From positions 1 through 38,428 of the forward strand of contig JAJYJB010000015.1 of NCBI GenBank assembly GCA_021789735.1: a stretch of DNA of 38,428 bases, written 5' to 3'. A program made the translations under genes and the position numbers. Below, piece by piece: positions 1 through 7,669 of this stretch. How positions within the stretch are numbered: the first letter of the stretch is position 1; each line of letters starts with the position of its first letter. Source of the DNA: Nitrospirota bacterium. Lineage in GTDB: Bacteria > Nitrospirota > Thermodesulfovibrionia > Thermodesulfovibrionales > JdFR-88. A model generated the notes under the pieces. That model was not told the DNA's origin, did no database searches, and saw only the letters and a program-made list of their open reading frames with translations.

Positions 1-120
1 GCTACCTCTCTCGAGGACCGGGCAGATATCAATCCTATGCTGCCTAGAAAAATCCCTGTGATCTGTCCGCTGGAATTCCCCGGAGAGCCAATGACCAAAA
101 AATATACTGGCGCTTTTTTG

Positions 121-678
121 TTAGCGTCTTGACCTGCTTCCGGAGCGTCCCGGCCTGATCAGCCCGGACTGCAGCAAAACGCCCGCTGCGGAAAAAAGGA
201 CGAAGAGGATGGAGCGCCATCTGCCCCCGGTACGGAGGGCATGAAGGATGAGGTCCGCCCCGGCAAGCGATGACAAAACGATCAGGGCAAGACCGAAGGC
301 AAGACTCATCAGGAGGGCGCCGGCAATGCCTCCGGCAATGAACAGCACCCAATGGTTCTGATGTGTGGCCATGCCAAAGGCCCTCATGACCTGTGGCAGG
401 AGATGTCCGCCAGCCAGAAATCCCGCGGCCGCTATGGCGACCTCCTGCAGGAAGACGGCCAGAATTGCGCCAGCCAGGCCAAAGACCAGCCCGACGGCCA
501 CGGCGGTGCCGCGTGGCTGGTGGGGCAGCAGCCACCTGGCGAGGTCGAAGCCAAAGATAAAGCCCACCACGCCTATGAAAAGCCAATAGAGCCTGCGCCC
601 TGTCGCAAGAAGCAACACCCCCAAAAAAAATTCAACCAGGGGTGTTTTTATTCCAAGGGTTCCGGGCTTGAATATCAT
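121..678 (-). CDS. TMEM198/DUF4203-like polytopic membrane protein
   Basis: A 185-residue, very hydrophobic protein with about six predicted membrane segments separated by short loops. The opening pattern, a GRRLYW motif followed by a Gly-rich helix with GFIFGF, resembles the TMEM198/DUF4203 membrane family. The C-terminus is a short basic tail (RPGRSGSRSRR) that should lie in the cytoplasm. The ATG at 678 has an AGGG about 5 bases upstream. It is divergent from the lipoprotein gene that follows, so the two may share a regulatory region. A weak GC hairpin followed by a T-rich run (minus strand, near 100-120) could end its transcript. Function is unknown; the assignment rests on topology and the first helix pair. 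Confidence 0.7.
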   Translation of the reverse strand: MIFKPGTLGIKTPLVEFFLGVLLLATGRRLYWLFIGVVGFIFGFDLARWLLPHQPRGTAVAVGLVFGLAGAILAVFLQEVAIAAAGFLAGGHLLPQVMRAFGMATHQNHWVLFIAGGIAGALLMSLAFGLALIVLSSLAGADLILHALRTGGRWRSILFVLFSAAGVLLQSGLIRPGRSGSRSRR

Positions 679-788
679 AAGACCCTATTTTATCAGATGG
701 GCCACAGGAGATTTCTTTATTGGAAATAATTTATTATCAGAGGGCCGGAAAAGCCCAAAAAACAGGAAAAAAACCGCTGGAGGATGAA

Positions 789-1238
789 ATGGGGTCTGGA
801 AGGTTCAGGGCTTGTCTCAGGCAGGTGGCGGGCCTTTTGGCCGCGGTGATGCTCCTTTCCGGCTGCGTTGCCGTTTTGGCCGGCGGCGCCATCGGGGGAG
901 GCACGTATGCATACTTGGGAGGGGAGCTTTCCCAGAACCTTGACAGGCCGGTCTCCAAGGTCAATGGGGCCGCCCTGGCCACGCTGAAGGAGTTCCACCT
1001 GCCGGTAGTACATGATGCGCACGACTCGCTTTCAGCCAGCATCGAATCCAGGTTTTCAAGCGGAAAGAAGATATGGATAAAGATAAGCTCCGTAACGTCG
1101 GACACTTCAAAGGTATCTGTCCGGGTGGGGCTCCTTGGGGACCGGGACAGGTCCGAAACGATACTTGGCGCCATAGACAGCCACCTGAAACTTTCCCGCT
1201 GGGACAAGGCAAGGGCAAAGGTGCTGGCGGGTTCCTGA
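789..1238 (+). CDS. DUF3568-like small lipoprotein
   Basis: A 149-residue predicted lipoprotein. The ATG at 789 is chosen over an upstream in-frame ATG at 720 because GGAGG (779-783) lies 5 bases before it, and because it places a signal peptide at the N-terminus, with lipobox LLSGC and acylated Cys26. After the Cys comes a Gly/Ala-rich stretch (VAVLAGGAIGGGTYAYLGGE), then a mixed alpha/beta domain ending in a run typical of DUF3568 proteins (KVSVRVGLLGDR, then an ILGAIDSHL helix). Members are short envelope lipoproteins of unknown role. It stands alone: the upstream gene is divergent and the downstream gene convergent. Confidence 0.8.
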   Translation: MGSGRFRACLRQVAGLLAAVMLLSGCVAVLAGGAIGGGTYAYLGGELSQNLDRPVSKVNGAALATLKEFHLPVVHDAHDSLSASIESRFSSGKKIWIKISSVTSDTSKVSVRVGLLGDRDRSETILGAIDSHLKLSRWDKARAKVLAGS

Positions 1239-1272
1239 AAGGGCAAACAAAAAATCTGCCGGCGGCTGCGGC

Positions 1273-2841
1273 TCAGGAGCCCGGTGTTTTCATGAATATG
1301 AGCTTGTCGTCCCCCGGCGCGTAGTATTCCGGAACGAGGGCTGTAAAGCAATACCCGTTTTTCCTGTAAAACTCCCTTGTGGGGGCGTATTTTTTCTTGG
1401 AGGCGGTCTCCACATAAATGTGCCTGCACCCAAGCGCCGCCATCTTCCGCTCGGCCTCAAGCAAAAGCGCGCTGCCCACTCCCAGGCCCTGCATGCAGGC
1501 GTCCACGGCTATCCAGTAGAGGTCAAACCTGCCCCTGGTCATGGTTATCGGCCCGTAGCAGACATATCCCGCCGTCTTTCCGTCCACCTCGCAAAAAAGG
1601 AAGATGTACTCGCTTTTGCCGCCCTTCTCCAGCCTGTCATCAAGAAGCTCGATTGCCACATCGATCTCCCGCTTGTAAAACGCCCCGGTGGAGGTGAGCA
1701 GCTCCTTAAGCCTCTTCCTGTCCGCCGGCACCGGCTCTTCCCTGAAAGATATCTTCTTTATTTTTTTTCTTTTTATTTTTATCTTTTGGTCCTTCACCGT
1801 GCCTGCGCGGTCCGCCGCTTTTAAAGGGGCCCCTGTATTTACCGCCTTCCGGCTGCCCCTCACCGCAGACTCAAGCATTATCCTGACGGCGTCTTTCTCG
1901 CTGTGGCCGGCGTATTTTACGGCCTGGATAAAACCGGAAAAGGGCGCTATGCAGGGGTTTGCGTTCACCTCCATGACGAAAGGCCTGTTCCGGGCATCGA
2001 GCCGCATATCCACCCTTGCATAGCCCGAGAGGCCAAAGGCGTCCCAGCAGGCAAGGCATATCCTCCGTATCTCCTCAAGGGGCGCGTTTTCAGGCTTGAA
2101 GGTCCGCACGGTGTTCACGTACTCGAATGCGTCCGGGTGCCATTTTGCCTTGTAATTGACTATTCTTGGCTTGCCCGCGGGCCAGTTGGCAAAGAGCATC
2201 TCGGCGGGAGGGAGGACTTTTGGCCGTCCGCCAAGCTCGATCATGGAAACATTGAACTCCCTTCCGTCTATGAACTCCTCCACGATAAGCGGTTTTTTCC
2301 CCAGATCGCCGCATATCCGCGGCAGCCTCTGCAGCAGGACCTTTTTGCTCCGGATGACCGACTCATCGGTTATTCCTATGGAAGCATCCTCGCAGGCGGG
2401 CTTCACGATCACCGGAAACTCGAGATCGTCCAGGCCGGGCAGGCCGGAGCGGTCCGTGGGGTCATAGGAGGCCCATTTTGCCGTGGGGATGTCCCTTGCG
2501 GCCAGCAGGGTTTTGCTAAGGCGCTTGTCGGTGGTTGAATGCAGCGCGGCATAGCCGGCCCCGGTAAAGGGGTAACCCGCGGCCTCGAACACTCCGGCCG
2601 CAACCGGGTGCAGCTCGGTTTTCTCCCCAACGGACTCAACCAGGTTGAAGATGACATCGGGGGCGGCCCGGCCTATCTTTCCAAGCAGCTCCTTGAAGCC
2701 GCCTGAAAAAGAAAAAGGCGTCTTTACAGGCTCATGCCCAAGCGCAATGAGCGCTTCCTCTACCAGAAAGACCTCTTCGAGGACGTCCAGGGAGTCCGGC
2801 TCCCCCATTCGGGGCTCGTTATAGGCAACCGCCACTCTCAT
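1273..2841 (-). CDS. ATP-grasp (D-Ala-D-Ala ligase-like) ligase fused to GNAT acetyltransferase
   Basis: A 522-residue two-domain enzyme. Residues 1 to about 325 form an ATP-grasp ligase of the D-Ala-D-Ala ligase type. Visible are the FNLVES motif (65-70), PVIVKPACEDASIG (143-156, nucleotide-binding Lys147), VEEFIDGREF (187-196) and the metal-binding EVNANP (291-296). A Lys-rich linker (about 350-363) leads to a GNAT N-acetyltransferase domain (364-522) with the acetyl-CoA motif MQGLGVGSAL and a C-terminal FYRKNGY segment. Family knowledge: ATP-grasp ligases join a carboxylate to an amine through an acyl-phosphate, and GNATs acetylate amines. The gene lies directly after a second ATP-grasp gene and lysine 2,3-aminomutase, suggesting that beta-lysine or a beta-lysine peptide is the substrate. 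That link is inference. Standalone cell-wall Ddl is unlikely because of the paralogue, the fusion and the neighbourhood. Confidence 0.82.
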   Translation of the reverse strand: MRVAVAYNEPRMGEPDSLDVLEEVFLVEEALIALGHEPVKTPFSFSGGFKELLGKIGRAAPDVIFNLVESVGEKTELHPVAAGVFEAAGYPFTGAGYAALHSTTDKRLSKTLLAARDIPTAKWASYDPTDRSGLPGLDDLEFPVIVKPACEDASIGITDESVIRSKKVLLQRLPRICGDLGKKPLIVEEFIDGREFNVSMIELGGRPKVLPPAEMLFANWPAGKPRIVNYKAKWHPDAFEYVNTVRTFKPENAPLEEIRRICLACWDAFGLSGYARVDMRLDARNRPFVMEVNANPCIAPFSGFIQAVKYAGHSEKDAVRIMLESAVRGSRKAVNTGAPLKAADRAGTVKDQKIKIKRKKIKKISFREEPVPADRKRLKELLTSTGAFYKREIDVAIELLDDRLEKGGKSEYIFLFCEVDGKTAGYVCYGPITMTRGRFDLYWIAVDACMQGLGVGSALLLEAERKMAALGCRHIYVETASKKKYAPTREFYRKNGYCFTALVPEYYAPGDDKLIFMKTPGS

Positions 2842-2884
2842 GAATGAAAAGGCTCTCTTAAAAAACCCGGGGTCCGCCTGTCCA

Positions 2885-3946
2885 TCAATCGGGACGTCTG
2901 CCTGAAGACCGTCTTCCGGACGGGGCGAAGCGTCCCGCGGCGGGGACCTGATTTTTTCTTTCCAGGGCGGAGCCCAGGATATTTTCTATAAGCTCGCCGT
3001 ATTTCATTCCGGCCAGTCCGCAGAGTATGGGCAGGTCCGAGTGGGTCGGGTGGAGGCCCGCCAGGGGGTTTACCTCAAGTACGTAAAGTCCTCCCTCCGT
3101 GTCCGCCTTGATGTCCACCCTGCCTGCATCCCTGCATTCCAGGGCGTTGTAGGCCTTAAGCGCAAGCCCTGAGGCCTCTTCCACCAGCCTTTTGCCCTTT
3201 ACAAGCATGTATTTTATCCTTTCCTCGCACAGCTCCTTGTTAGCATAGGAGTAGACATCGGGTTCGGCGCCTTTAAGGAGTCTTACCTCAAGCACCCCTG
3301 CCGCGCGCGCCTTTTTGCCGGTCCCCAGTATGCCCACAGTGAACTCACGTCCCGGCAGATAGGCCTCCGCAAGGACCGGCTGGCTGTATTTCGCAAGGAG
3401 TCTTCTTGCCTGGTTCTTAAGCTCCGCCTGGCTGTTCACGATGGAAGAAGCGGTCACCCCCTTTCCTGTCCCCTCGGAGACCGGTTTCAGGAACAGGGGA
3501 AACTGCACGGATGGTTTTTTTCCGCTCTCCGTAAGCCCTTCGGCCTCTTCCATCGAATTGATGACGAAGAAATCCGGGGTAGGTATGCCGCTTTCGCGGA
3601 ACACCCGTTTTGCCATCGCCTTGTCCAGGCCAAGCGCTAGGGTAAGCGGGTCCGAGAAGGTGTACGGGATGTTGAAGGCCTCAAGGAGGGCTGGCGCCTG
3701 CGCTTCCCGGTTCCTGCCGTGGAGCCCTTCCGCCAGGTTAAAAACCATGTCCCATTTCTCACCGAGCGCAAGGCACCTGGTAAGCTCATAGACATGGCCT
3801 ATCCTGATGACCTCGTGCCCCAGATCCTGAAGGGCCTGGGAAAGCGCGTTTACGGTTTCCTCGCTGTCGAACTCCGCAGTCTCCTCATCGGAGAAGCCCA
3901 TCTCCAGGTATTCTTTTCTCAGGTCGTAAACGAGCCCTATCTTCAT
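2885..3946 (-). CDS. ATP-grasp ligase, D-Ala-D-Ala ligase-like
   Basis: A 353-residue ATP-grasp enzyme. The N-terminal domain begins MKIGLVYDLRKEYLEMGF and has FNLAEG, the counterpart of the substrate-side motif of Ddl enzymes. The ATP-binding part has FPLFLKPVSEGTGKGV and LAEAYLPGREFTVG, and the metal site is LEVNPLAGLHPTHSDLP. The C-terminus is basic and low-complexity (SGRRSSGRRPD). It is paralogous to the next gene downstream but lacks the GNAT domain. The gap to the aminomutase stop is 23 bases and holds a 15-bp palindrome; the gap to the next gene is 43 bases. The operon arrangement suggests it ligates the product of the aminomutase, but the substrate cannot be read from the sequence. 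A role in peptidoglycan is an alternative. Confidence 0.8.
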   Translation of the reverse strand: MKIGLVYDLRKEYLEMGFSDEETAEFDSEETVNALSQALQDLGHEVIRIGHVYELTRCLALGEKWDMVFNLAEGLHGRNREAQAPALLEAFNIPYTFSDPLTLALGLDKAMAKRVFRESGIPTPDFFVINSMEEAEGLTESGKKPSVQFPLFLKPVSEGTGKGVTASSIVNSQAELKNQARRLLAKYSQPVLAEAYLPGREFTVGILGTGKKARAAGVLEVRLLKGAEPDVYSYANKELCEERIKYMLVKGKRLVEEASGLALKAYNALECRDAGRVDIKADTEGGLYVLEVNPLAGLHPTHSDLPILCGLAGMKYGELIENILGSALERKNQVPAAGRFAPSGRRSSGRRPD

Positions 3947-3953
3947 ATCATTT

Positions 3954-3968
3954 CCGCTTATTAAGCGG
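3954..3968. repeat. 15-bp palindrome between kamA and the ATP-grasp gene
   Basis: CCGCTTATTAAGCGG has 7-bp arms around one central base and fills most of the 23-base gap between kamA and the first ligase gene. It sits where the downstream ribosome-binding site should be; no strong Shine-Dalgarno is seen there. It could be an operator or a translation-modulating hairpin. Function is not shown. Confidence 0.4.
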
Positions 3969-3969
3969 A

Positions 3970-5463
3970 TTAAAATACCCCCTCTTTCTGTTCCCGCGCC
4001 ATGCCAAAGGAAACGTCAGCGACCGGCTGGCCGCACGCAGGCCCATCCTGGGTGCGAAGGTCCGCCGCGTCGTCCAGGCCGGTCCCCTGCTGGCAGGCCT
4101 GCCCCATCGGGAAAAGCGCGTTTTTCTGCTTCCTGCGCTTATACCTCTGGGTCTCCTCCGGGACCAGCGCCTTTTTCTGTCCCTTGAGCAGCTGGGCGGT
4201 GCCGCTTAATTTCCTGCTGCCCGCGCCCTGCCTCCTGCTTTTTTCGGGCTGGCTGTTGTCCGGGTTGAAATAATTTATTATCATGCCTTCGTAATTTCTC
4301 AGAAGCACGTCCTTGTCGTTTACGGAAAGCAGGTAGAAGGGCTGAAGCGGTATCTTCCCTCCGCCGCCGGGCGCGTCCACGACGAATGTGGGAATGGCCA
4401 GTCCGCCCGTGTAGCCCCGCATGGTCTCCATTATCTCTATGCCCTTCCAAAGGTTCGTCCTGAAATGTTCGACACCCCTTACCGGGTCGCACTGGAAAAG
4501 GTAGTACGGCCGCACCATGATGCGCTGGAGCGCATGGCACAGGTCCTTCATGATGTCAGGGGAGTCGTTTATCCCTTTCAGGAGCACCGACTGGTTGGAG
4601 ACCGGTATCCCCGCCGTAAGCAGCCGGTCGCACGCCTCGGCCGCCTCGCCCGTCACCTCCCGAGGGTGGTTGAACTGGGTGTTCACCCATAGGGGCCTGT
4701 GGCTTTTAAGCATGCTCACAAGCTCGCCGGTGACCCTCATGGGCATGACCACGGGCACCCTCGTGCCGACCCTCAGCACCTCGATATGGGATATCCTCCT
4801 CAGCTCGCCCAGGAACCAGTCCAGGAGATCGAGGTTCATGGTGAGCGGGTCTCCCCCGGAGACTATCACCTCCCTTACCTCTGGAGTGGCCCGCACGTAC
4901 TCGACCATGCCTTTGAGCTCTTTCTTGGTCCGGACCGATTCCCCCTCATGCCATATCCTCTTGCGGGTGCAGTGGCGGCAGTACATGCTGCAGGTGTTTG
5001 TCACTATGGCCAGCACCCGGTCCGGGTACCTGTGCACAAGCCCCGGCGCCTGCATGTCCTCTTCCTCCTCGAGCGGGTCTGTGACGCCCACCATCTGGAA
5101 CTCGAGTTCCCGCAGGTCCGGGACGCACTGTTTCCGTATGGGGTCCTCAGGGTCGGACATGTCCCTGACAAGCGACAGGTAATAAGGTGTGATGGAACAG
5201 TGGAAGGTGTCGATGAGTCTTTTGTACCGCGTCTTCTGATAAGGCTTCAGATCAAGCAGGCAGGAGATGTCCTCCATCGTCCTTACCCGGTTCAACATCT
5301 GCCATCTCCAGTCGTTCCATTGTTCGCTGGTCACGCTGGGCCAAAGCTTGCCCGCCGGATCGTCGGCCTTGAAAAGCGAATCGTTTTCAGCGGCCTGCCG
5401 GGAGACGGCATTAACGGCTTTACCTGGAGGTTCTTCTGAGTCCTTAGGGATCAGTATCTCCAT
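3970..5463 (-). CDS. kamA: L-lysine 2,3-aminomutase (radical SAM, PLP)
   Basis: A 497-residue radical-SAM enzyme converting L-lysine to L-beta-lysine. Numbered from the chosen start, the cluster-binding motif is C158-SMY-C162-RH-C165, and PGGGGK holds PLP-binding Lys370. In Clostridium lysine aminomutase two aspartates bind the substrate; both are kept here (QCDP Asp326 and VVDAPGGGG Asp363). Glutamate 2,3-aminomutases change these, so lysine is the likely substrate. The start at 5463 follows AGGAGG by 5 bases; an upstream ATG at 5514 forms an ATGA overlap with the previous gene but has no ribosome-binding site. After the catalytic core there is a poorly conserved basic tail of about 85 residues (KSRRQGAG, YKRRKQK), longer than in typical family members. 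It follows the Ehr small-subunit gene and precedes two ATP-grasp genes on the same strand. Confidence 0.93.
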   Translation of the reverse strand: MEILIPKDSEEPPGKAVNAVSRQAAENDSLFKADDPAGKLWPSVTSEQWNDWRWQMLNRVRTMEDISCLLDLKPYQKTRYKRLIDTFHCSITPYYLSLVRDMSDPEDPIRKQCVPDLRELEFQMVGVTDPLEEEEDMQAPGLVHRYPDRVLAIVTNTCSMYCRHCTRKRIWHEGESVRTKKELKGMVEYVRATPEVREVIVSGGDPLTMNLDLLDWFLGELRRISHIEVLRVGTRVPVVMPMRVTGELVSMLKSHRPLWVNTQFNHPREVTGEAAEACDRLLTAGIPVSNQSVLLKGINDSPDIMKDLCHALQRIMVRPYYLFQCDPVRGVEHFRTNLWKGIEIMETMRGYTGGLAIPTFVVDAPGGGGKIPLQPFYLLSVNDKDVLLRNYEGMIINYFNPDNSQPEKSRRQGAGSRKLSGTAQLLKGQKKALVPEETQRYKRRKQKNALFPMGQACQQGTGLDDAADLRTQDGPACGQPVADVSFGMAREQKEGVF

Positions 5464-5510
5464 CATATCCTCCTGCTTGGATATAAAGGGCCAAGGGCCC
5501 CGCGCGCGGC

Positions 5511-6047
5511 TCATTTTATTTTAGACAATACTTTCACGATTTGCATTATATTTGCTGCGATCTGGGCGGGGTTGGGGGGACAGCCCGGAATGAAGGCGTC
5601 CACCGGCACAACCTTGTCCACCCCTCCGGTCACCGCATAGCTGCCCTTGTAGATTCCGCCGTCCCTCGCGCAGTCCCCGCAGGCGATGACTATCTTCGGA
5701 TCGGGCGTGGCCAGCCACGTCTTTTTAAGCGCGTTTGCCATGGCAACGGAGACAGGCCCCGTCACAAGCAGGATGTCGGCATGCCTTGGCGAGGCCACAA
5801 AATCTATCCCGAAGCGCTGTATGTCGTACACCGGGTTGGTAAGCGCGGTGCATTCCCATTCGCAAGCGTTGCAGGAGCCCGCATCGACCTGCCTGATCCT
5901 CACGGACCGGCTGAATGCGGCGGCAAAGACCTTTTCTCCTTTTTCCCCTTCTTGGGCAAGCAGCGCCTCCGGGGCGGCGGCCATTATGTCCTGCCTTGGC
6001 AGGACCTGCTTCTTACCTATTATGTTATAAAAAATTCGCCCTATCAT
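5511..6047 (-). CDS. ehrS: Ehr complex small subunit (NuoB/HyfI-like iron-sulfur protein)
   Basis: A 178-residue homologue of NuoB and the hydrogenase-4 small subunit, expected to carry the [4Fe-4S] cluster nearest the large-subunit active site. Likely cluster ligands are C59 and C62 (CNAC), C126 (CGDC) and C156 (GCPP), all in the order expected for this family; C66 and C123 are extra. The cluster is therefore retained although the partner large subunit has lost nickel ligands. AAGGG lies just before the ATG. The preceding large-subunit gene ends in TGA 45 bases upstream in the same frame. Family knowledge places the protein on the cytoplasmic face of the membrane arm. Confidence 0.88.
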   Translation of the reverse strand: MIGRIFYNIIGKKQVLPRQDIMAAAPEALLAQEGEKGEKVFAAAFSRSVRIRQVDAGSCNACEWECTALTNPVYDIQRFGIDFVASPRHADILLVTGPVSVAMANALKKTWLATPDPKIVIACGDCARDGGIYKGSYAVTGGVDKVVPVDAFIPGCPPNPAQIAANIMQIVKVLSKIK

Positions 6048-6092
6048 GGACCCTTGAATCAGCCTCCTTTTTTTAAAGAAAAAAACAGCGCC

Positions 6093-7637
6093 TCACGCGT
6101 CCGACCCCGAATAGGAAAGGTTGAAGCTTTTATTTATAAGCGGAAAATCGGGCACTATGTTGCCGTGCACGGCAAAAGGCATGAGCGGCCAGTTGCAGAA
6201 GGAGGCCGCGCGGGGCTTTACCCTAAGGGGCGCTCCGTCCGCGCCGGATTTGGTGAAGTAGAACACCGAGCCCCTGGGACCCTCGACGTACCCGAGCGCC
6301 TGCCCGTTTGCTGGCGCCTCCCATTTCCCGGATATCTTCCCCTCGATCCTTTTTCCCTTGGCCCTGTGCAGGATGGACCTGATTATTGCTATGGAGCACT
6401 CCACCTCGTCCGCCCGTATCATCATCCTGGCAAAGACGTCCCCCTTCAACCTCGTGTGGGTCTCAAAGACAAGCTGGCTGTAATAAAGATAGGGATGGGC
6501 CGTGCGCAGGTCGTCATTGAGGCCGGAGGCTCTGGCGGCCACCCCGGTGGCCCCAAGGGCAAGCGCTACCTGCTTTGAAAGCTCCCCCGCGTTCTCCAGC
6601 CTTTCAACATGGGAGACCGAGCTCGCAAGAAAATTTATTAAGGACTTGTACTCTCCCGTTATCTCCTCCACCTCCTGGAGGGTCGCGCCCGGGTCCCGCA
6701 GGACGTCAACCGTCACCCCGCCAGGGACGTTCACGCCCCTTAGATACCTGCTTCCGGTCAGCCGCTCGTTCAGGGCCATTATCCTTTCCTTAAGCAATGC
6801 CCCCCGCGCATAGCCCACGGCAAAGCCGGTCCCGGCGCACATGTTGCCAATGTCCCCTATATGGTTATAAAGTCTCTCCATCTCCAGAAGCAGCGTGCGT
6901 ATCGCGGCCGCCCTTACCGGCAGGATGAAATCCCCGCTCATGCGCTCAAGCGCAAGGCAGTAAGCGGCCGAATGCGCGAAAGAGGAGACGCCAGAGATCC
7001 TTTCGGCAAGTTTCGTCCCCTCCATAAAGCCTATCTGCTCGAAATGCTTCTCCACCCCCTTGTGGGTGAAGAAGAGCCTTGCGTCCAGATAATATATCGT
7101 CTCCCCGACGGCGCTGAACCGGAAGTGGCCGGGCTCTATGATGCCCGCATGAACAGGCCCCACAGGTATCTCATAAATGCCCTCCCCCTTCACTTCCATG
7201 AAAGAGGACAGGTCCTCATTTTCAAGAGAGAGCTGCGCGGCTACCGCCTGCGGGGTCAAGTCCCTCCTGAGCGGATGCACACCCTTCGGATAAAGCCCGT
7301 GAAGCACGAGCGGATGGGGGTCCGGATGCCCCGAGGGCACAAGCCCGAACATGTCCGCTATCTCTCTTTCATACCAGTGCGCGGCGGGGACTTTCGGGGT
7401 GATGCCCGGGAACGAAAAGACCCCGTCCTTTTCGCCGATATTTTTGAGCCTCAGTATCTCGAACCGGTCCCCCTGGGCGTGGGAGAAGACCGCATAGACG
7501 CAAAACCCCTCTCCCGTTTCCCGCAGGTCTGCGGCAAACATCAGCCTCAGGCGGCCGTTGCCCCCGTTAAAGAGCCTTGAGCACTCGGCCTGGAAGTCCG
7601 CTTCCGGTACGTCCCTGTATATCTCGTTTTCGTTCAT
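6093..7637 (-). CDS. ehrL: Ehr complex large subunit (HycE/HyfG-like, NuoC-NuoD fusion) without nickel ligands
   Basis: A 514-residue fusion of a NuoC-like domain (about 1-140; AHWYEREIADMFGL) and a NuoD/hydrogenase large-subunit domain (about 150-514), as in HycE and HyfG. Group 4 hydrogenases bind Ni-Fe through a CGxC motif near the middle and a DPCxxC motif at the C-terminus. Here the first is R213-ISGVSSFAH222, with Ser215 and Ser218 at the two Cys positions. The second aligns as FNLSYSGSD, with Ser508 and Gly511 at the Cys positions. All four nickel ligands are absent, so H2 chemistry is not expected. This matches the Ehr (energy-converting hydrogenase related) complexes noted in Geobacter and others, whose electron partners are unsettled. 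It lies between the antiporter-like and small-subunit genes. Confidence 0.9.
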   Translation of the reverse strand: MNENEIYRDVPEADFQAECSRLFNGGNGRLRLMFAADLRETGEGFCVYAVFSHAQGDRFEILRLKNIGEKDGVFSFPGITPKVPAAHWYEREIADMFGLVPSGHPDPHPLVLHGLYPKGVHPLRRDLTPQAVAAQLSLENEDLSSFMEVKGEGIYEIPVGPVHAGIIEPGHFRFSAVGETIYYLDARLFFTHKGVEKHFEQIGFMEGTKLAERISGVSSFAHSAAYCLALERMSGDFILPVRAAAIRTLLLEMERLYNHIGDIGNMCAGTGFAVGYARGALLKERIMALNERLTGSRYLRGVNVPGGVTVDVLRDPGATLQEVEEITGEYKSLINFLASSVSHVERLENAGELSKQVALALGATGVAARASGLNDDLRTAHPYLYYSQLVFETHTRLKGDVFARMMIRADEVECSIAIIRSILHRAKGKRIEGKISGKWEAPANGQALGYVEGPRGSVFYFTKSGADGAPLRVKPRAASFCNWPLMPFAVHGNIVPDFPLINKSFNLSYSGSDA

Positions 7638-7669
7638 GATGTCTTCGTTTTTTTAATAATTAAATTAAA

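Noticed and set aside
2885..3946. Housekeeping D-alanine-D-alanine ligase (ddl)
   Set aside because: It lies with kamA and a GNAT-fused paralogue rather than with mur/fts genes; a specialised ligase is more likely, though not excluded.
5400..5520. Lysine riboswitch in front of kamA
   Set aside because: The gap to ehrS is only 47 bases, far too short for the lysine riboswitch, and no matching structure was seen.
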